A stretch of DNA of 32,433 nucleotides from Nitrospirota bacterium (lineage in GTDB: Bacteria; Nitrospirota; Thermodesulfovibrionia; Thermodesulfovibrionales; JdFR-88). Shown piece by piece: positions 29,548 through 32,433 of the stretch. The stretch lies in the NCBI GenBank assembly GCA_021789555.1, contig JAJYJK010000026.1, positions 1-32,433 of the forward strand, read 5' to 3'. Both the position numbers and the translations under genes were made by a program. The notes beneath the pieces were generated by a model. That model saw only the letters and a list, made by a program, of their open reading frames with translations. It was not told the DNA's origin and did no database searches. Position 1 is the first letter of the stretch, and each line of letters starts with the position of its first letter.

Positions 29548-30471
29548 TTAGAGGCTGCCTTCCAGGAGCTTGTGGAAGGGGAAACCCTTCAGATAATAGA
29601 AGAAGGTATCGACCGAGTAGGTGCTGACGGAGTTCCGGTTGAAAAGGAGCGAGAATTCCCTGAGCATCTCGCATTCCTTGAATTTCAGGGTCTTCAGCGC
29701 CCCGCGGACAAGCTCCTTCCTGACCGCCCAGCGGGAGACGATGGACACCCCGATCCCGTTTTCAACGGCGTCCTTGATCGCCTCGGTGCTGCCCAGGATG
29801 GCGGAGCATATCATGTTCTGCGGAGAGATGCCGTGCCTGGCCAGGTAGTTCTCTATCACCTGCCTCGTCCCGGAGCCCTCTTCCCGGAAGACGAAGGGCA
29901 CCTTCAGCAGCTCCAGGATCGACACCTCGCTTAGTTTCGCCCACGGATGGTTGAGGGGTATGATGAGGGACAGCTCATCCGAGATGAGCTTTTCGGTGGC
30001 GAGCTTGTACCTTATTACCTCTCCCTCGACAAGCCCCAGGTCTACGACGCCGCCCTTCAGAAGCTCTATTATGCGTTTCGTATTGCCGACCAGAAGGTGA
30101 ATCTTTATCTTCGGGTGGACCTTGCGGAACTCCGCGATAACGCGGGGCAGGAGGTAATTGCCTATGGTGGTGCTGGCCCCGACCGTTATCGAGCCCTTCA
30201 CCAGCCCGGTAATGCCGCCCACCGCGCGCTCCGCCGCGGCGTACTGGGTAAGTATCTCCTTTGCATACCTGTAAAGGATCTCGCCTGCCGGCGTCAGGGT
30301 CACGGTGTTTGAGGAGCGGTCGAACAATTTCGTCTCAAAAGTCTCCTCAAGCGCCTGTATCTGAAGGCTTACCGCCGGCTGCGTCAGATGGATGACCTCC
30401 GATGCCTTGGAGAAACTCTTCATCTCGGCAACCGTGCAAAATACCTTGAGCTTGTGGTCTTCCATGCTCAT
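29548..30471 (-). CDS. LysR-type transcriptional regulator
   Basis: A 307-residue regulator. The N-terminal winged helix-turn-helix is KVFCTVAEMKSFSKASEVIHLTQPAVSLQIQALEETFETKLFDR. A linker helix and a two-lobed effector-binding domain follow: GSITVGASTTIGNYLLPRVIAEFRKVHPKIKIHLLVGNTKRI, LGLVEGEV, FVFREEGSGTRQVIENYL and ENGIGVSIVSRWAVRKEL. The sequence resembles the CysB/CysL and selenium-associated LysR group more than the metabolite-specific ones, but I cannot name the ligand. The start is ATG 30471 (or ATG 30465), with no Shine-Dalgarno sequence and a -10 box 11 bases upstream. It could regulate the downstream aminotransferase and deoC genes. Confidence 0.9.
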   Translation of the reverse strand: MSMEDHKLKVFCTVAEMKSFSKASEVIHLTQPAVSLQIQALEETFETKLFDRSSNTVTLTPAGEILYRYAKEILTQYAAAERAVGGITGLVKGSITVGASTTIGNYLLPRVIAEFRKVHPKIKIHLLVGNTKRIIELLKGGVVDLGLVEGEVIRYKLATEKLISDELSLIIPLNHPWAKLSEVSILELLKVPFVFREEGSGTRQVIENYLARHGISPQNMICSAILGSTEAIKDAVENGIGVSIVSRWAVRKELVRGALKTLKFKECEMLREFSLLFNRNSVSTYSVDTFFYYLKGFPFHKLLEGSL

Positions 30472-30478
30472 AAATAAT

Positions 30479-30512
30479 GTTTATTCTAGGATAAACCTAC
30501 AAAATAATTCAA
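30479..30512 (-). promoter_or_regulatory. lysR promoter and overlapping palindromic operator
   Basis: On the minus strand TTGAAT (-35, 30507-30512) and TAGAAT (-10, 30483-30488) are separated by 18 bp. An 18-bp palindrome GTTTATTCTAGGATAAAC (30479-30496, one mismatched pair) covers the -10 box. Such a site fits LysR-type autoregulation. The start site would be about five bases before the ATG. Confidence 0.6.
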
Positions 30513-30538
30513 CTTTAACCGGTTTTTTATTTTTGTTG

Positions 30539-30602
30539 CCCGCGGCAGATGAACGTCGCCGGGGCCGGCCGAAGCCCAGCGGCCGGTTTTTTTAGCCGCG
30601 GG
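30539..30602 (+). terminator. Plus-strand terminator nested in a larger palindrome
   Basis: A hairpin CCGGCCG/CGGCCGG (30565-30586) is followed by seven T (30587-30593), a textbook terminator on the plus strand. It sits inside longer arms CCCGCGGC (30539-30546) and GCCGCGGG (30595-30602). Both flanking genes are on the minus strand, so no known gene ends here. The large palindrome could instead end the lipoprotein transcript less efficiently from the other side. Confidence 0.65.
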
Positions 30603-30621
30603 AAATACGCTGGATTTTACC

Positions 30622-31032
30622 TCAGCGGTAATAGGGGGGGTAAGCCGTAAAGGGTTTTTCGATGTCAATCGGGGTTTGGGGGCCCGGCCGGAGGTGCGCG
30701 ACCTCCGAGGGGTAATATTTTTTAGAAAGCAGGTACCAGGGGCCCGTCCTGTTTCGGCTGAAAAACCAGTCTCCATCCCAATAATAATAATATACGCTGG
30801 CGAAGAAATAAAGGTTTCTGCCCGGGACAATCAGCGCCGGCGGAAGCGGTTTGACCTCCTTCACGAGGCTGGCCGAGGGGTGGCTTTCGACCATGGGGGG
30901 GCCGACCATAAGGCCTGCCGGGAGGGGTTTTATGTATTTTGATTCGTTGTAGACGGGCCTTTGGGGCGCATACGTGCACCCGCCAAGGGCAAAGATCAGG
31001 AGCAGGAAGAGGGCAAATCTTGTCGGCGCCAT
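30622..31032 (-). CDS. Small lipoprotein of unknown function
   Basis: A 136-residue protein with a lipoprotein signal: MAPTRFALFLLLIFALGG|C19TYAPQ. The mature part is Pro/Tyr-rich (YNESKYIKPLPAGLMVGPP, KPLPPALIVPG). It ends in NLYFFASVYYYYWDGDWFFSRNRTGPWYLL, an aromatic stretch typical of small outer-membrane or periplasmic lipoproteins of unknown role. The start ATG has no Shine-Dalgarno sequence; a -10 box TAGAAT ends seven bases upstream, so the mRNA is probably leaderless. It is a single-gene transcript by its surroundings. Confidence 0.83.
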   Translation of the reverse strand: MAPTRFALFLLLIFALGGCTYAPQRPVYNESKYIKPLPAGLMVGPPMVESHPSASLVKEVKPLPPALIVPGRNLYFFASVYYYYWDGDWFFSRNRTGPWYLLSKKYYPSEVAHLRPGPQTPIDIEKPFTAYPPYYR

Positions 31033-31039
31033 CGCCTAG

Positions 31040-31048
31040 ATTCTACCA
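31040..31048 (-). promoter_or_regulatory. Extended -10 promoter abutting the lipoprotein start
   Basis: TGGTAGAAT on the minus strand is an extended -10 (TGn plus TAGAAT), seven bases before the ATG. The -35 region is weak. The expected start site coincides with the ATG, giving a leaderless mRNA. Confidence 0.55.
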
Positions 31049-31108
31049 CCAAACGGCGAAGAAAGGTGCCCGGTTTTTTCCATCCGGCCCCCCCCGGCCC
31101 CCGATTGC

Positions 31109-31137
31109 TTGAATTCAATGCGCCGCCTCCTTATAAT
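31109..31137 (+). promoter_or_regulatory. tRNA-Lys promoter
   Basis: TTGAAT (-35, 31109-31114), a 17-bp spacer and TATAAT (-10, 31132-31137). The expected start is about 31144, 11 bases before the tRNA. Confidence 0.8.
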
Positions 31138-31154
31138 AAAAGACTCCAAAGGAC

Positions 31155-31227
<73 letters not shown>

Positions 31228-31241
31228 CTTTCAATAATAAC

Positions 31242-31275
31242 AAGGGGTTAGACGCTTTAATGTCTGCCCCTTTTT
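31242..31275 (+). terminator. Terminator after tRNA-Lys
   Basis: AAGGGG and AGAC pair with GTCT and CCCCTT across a small bulge, followed by TTTTT. It lies 14 nt after the tRNA. The remaining gap to 31356 contains a tandem ACGTGAAAA (31304-31312 and 31315-31323) and nothing else I can name. Confidence 0.75.
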
Positions 31276-31356
31276 CTCTTTTTGACCCGCTGACTATGAC
31301 CTAACGTGAAAAGAACGTGAAAATCGGCCATGCAAGGCATTGAAAATTCAATTTTT

Positions 31357-31767
31357 TTAGGGCAAAATTATGAATGGCGTTTTCCCGCGGATGCGGTAAG
31401 CATTAAAGCCCCGCTTATCAAGCGTGAGTATGTCCGGAACATTCATCTCTTCCGCGAGGGCCACAAGTGTGGCATCGGCAAAGTCCATCGGGATGTCTTT
31501 ATATTTACCCATGAGCGCCGCCGCCCTTGCCAGGCTTTCCGCTGATTGAGGTATGAGGGAGGTCCCGCCCTTCAATATGAATTCAATGCAGACCCGCTGT
31601 GCTTTGGTTGAGTGAGATAAAAGATATAAGGCCTCTGTAAGCACGGGTTCTGTCGTGAGAATGTTGCCTCTGAAATCTTTAAAAAAAACTACACAGCTTT
31701 CGTGGTTTCTTTCGCTTTTATCGAGGAGCGCAACGAGGACCCCGGTATCAAGCAGGACATTACGCAA
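31357..31767 (-). CDS. vapC: PIN-domain toxin (VapC-like)
   Basis: A 136-residue PIN-domain ribonuclease starting at TTG 31767. The acidic active-site residues are D7 in LLDTGVL, a Glu in TTEPVLTEALYLL, and Asp residues in MDFADATLVALAEE and LTLDKRGF. The tail NAYRIRGKTPFIILP is usual for the family. VapC-type toxins cleave tRNA or rRNA. It overlaps its partner antitoxin by 8 nt. AGGAAA about 12 bases upstream is a weak ribosome-binding site, so translation is probably coupled to the antitoxin. Confidence 0.9.
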   Translation of the reverse strand: MRNVLLDTGVLVALLDKSERNHESCVVFFKDFRGNILTTEPVLTEALYLLSHSTKAQRVCIEFILKGGTSLIPQSAESLARAAALMGKYKDIPMDFADATLVALAEEMNVPDILTLDKRGFNAYRIRGKTPFIILP

Positions 31768-32017
31768 GGCGCCTGAATTTCCTTAGCAGATGTTCGCGGT
31801 GCGACTCGCCAAGATCGGAAATACCGCTGGAAAAACTTCCGAGCAGCCCTCTCACCTTGTCATATGGCCTGCTTTCTTCTTCCGCTCCCGCCTCCTTAAG
31901 AAACCTCTCCAAAGCCATCCTCACGACGTCGGCCCGTTTAAGGCGAAGTTTCCTCGCGAGTATTGAGAGCCCTTTTTCCAGATCATCCGGCAGCCTGACC
32001 GTCAATTGCGAGTTCAT
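31760..32017 (-). CDS. vapB: Ribbon-helix-helix antitoxin (VapB-like)
   Basis: An 85-residue protein. The N-terminal SQLTVRLPDDLEKGLSILARKLRLKRADVVRMALERFLKE is a ribbon-helix-helix DNA-binding domain. The C-terminal part RPYDKVRGLLGSFSSGISDLGESHREHLLRKFRRLA is the segment that would wrap the toxin. The ATG has GGGAGGAAAGG upstream. It precedes the PIN-domain toxin on the same strand, the usual antitoxin-toxin order, and would repress its own promoter at 32048-32076. Confidence 0.9.
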   Translation of the reverse strand: MNSQLTVRLPDDLEKGLSILARKLRLKRADVVRMALERFLKEAGAEEESRPYDKVRGLLGSFSSGISDLGESHREHLLRKFRRLA

Positions 32018-32047
32018 AAATAAACCTTTCCTCCCGTGAGATAATTA

Positions 32048-32076
32048 ATTGTAATTCATTGCATTGCATTAATCAA
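32048..32076 (-). promoter_or_regulatory. Promoter of the VapBC-like operon
   Basis: On the minus strand TTGATT (-35, 32071-32076), a 17-bp spacer and TACAAT (-10, 32048-32053). The spacer holds the tandem repeat AATGCAATGCAAT, a likely binding site for the ribbon-helix-helix antitoxin. Confidence 0.7.
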
Positions 32077-32363
32077 CATTAGGGGGCCGCCGTTATATGA
32101 TTCGCATTAGGGCGTGCTGCTGTTTCCAGTCATCCGCTGTTTTGCAGTAGTTGATATGCACATGGAAAATTGTACTCATATCAAGTTTGCCTAAACGACT
32201 CCATCGGCGCCAGCCCCGAGCAATTACCGTATAAGCGCGGCATTGCACGCCAGCGCAGCCATCATAAGCTCCTTTTCCTAGGCTCTGTATTCTTTCCGTT
32301 TGTGTTTTAACTCTGTAGTTGCATAAATTCCAGGAAAAATTCATCCCGAAACACTACAAAAAC
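32077..32363. other. Accessory DNA without a supportable gene
   Basis: An 83-codon open frame exists on the minus strand (32093-32344). It has no recognisable domain, an unusual composition rich in Trp, Cys and Arg, and no clear ribosome-binding site. I do not call it a gene. Base composition is more AT-rich than the rest of the window. The stretch may be remnant DNA of a mobile element inserted next to the tRNA. Confidence 0.35.
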
Positions 32364-32433
32364 GGCCTCCTGATTGGTTAAAATTGACGATGCCAGTCGC
32401 AAAATCAACCAATGCAGGAGGCCACTGAAAGTG
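32364..32433 (+). promoter_or_regulatory. Hairpin burying the Shine-Dalgarno of a gene starting at the window edge
   Basis: Arms GGCCTCCTGATTGGTT (32364-32379) and AACCAATGCAGGAGGCC (32407-32423) pair perfectly except for one bulged base. The right arm contains AGGAGG (32416-32421), nine bases before a GTG at 32431-32433, the last codon of the window. Readthrough RNA from outside would hide this ribosome-binding site. Such hairpins are known near the ends of IS10 and IS50, so this may be the left end of an insertion sequence, with its transposase beginning at the GTG. Confidence 0.5.

Noticed and set aside
32093-32344. 83-codon minus-strand open frame near the right edge
   Set aside because: No domain, no ribosome-binding site and odd composition; it looks like chance or decayed mobile DNA.

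Overview
The window comes from a diderm (Gram-negative type) bacterium of moderately high GC. It encodes LPS-export permeases, an outer-membrane porin, a tripartite RND exporter and type IV pilus minor pilins. Palindromic repeats are very dense, and the gene content resembles an uncultured Nitrospirota or Desulfobacterota-like lineage. That placement is a low-confidence inference; there is no rRNA or marker gene here.

Layout. (1) 160-9261, minus strand: a seven-gene type IV pilus tip/adhesin operon. It runs small secreted protein, PilY1-like adhesin, FimT/GspH, PilV, PilW and PilX minor pilins, then a membrane-anchored Ig-like protein. A sigma-54-type -24/-12 promoter with upstream palindromes lies just before it. 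(2) 9555-13221, plus strand: histidine kinase with a CX4CH motif in its sensor domain, single-domain receiver, and NtrC-type sigma-54 activator. (3) 13244-13790: BrnT/BrnA toxin-antitoxin pair. (4) 13904-15609: porin with a strong sigma-70 promoter and a long leader. (5) 15873-22348, minus strand: YtkA-like protein and a CusCBA-type Cu(I)/Ag(I) exporter, facing a divergent CusRS-like two-component system and a Cys-rich PepSY-like protein (22545-25077). (6) 25278-27388: lptF-lptG. (7) 27493-30471, minus strand: deoC-like aldolase, class IV aminotransferase and LysR regulator. (8) 30622-31032: a lipoprotein. (9) 31155-31227: tRNA-Lys(CTT), followed by accessory DNA with a VapBC-like pair and, at the right edge, a hairpin that buries a Shine-Dalgarno sequence.

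Working together: the sigma-54 activator beside the pilus operon is the obvious candidate to drive it, through the -24/-12 element and the palindromes about 80-117 bp upstream of the predicted start. The metal block reads as a self-contained copper/silver response unit.

The most unusual feature is the dispersed palindromes, of at least four types. They sit inside the prepilin leader-coding segments of all four minor pilin genes, in frame inside the sigma-54 activator, at the stop codons of two metabolic genes, and in many gaps. Several genes also have -10 boxes almost touching the start codon and no Shine-Dalgarno sequence, which suggests leaderless mRNAs.
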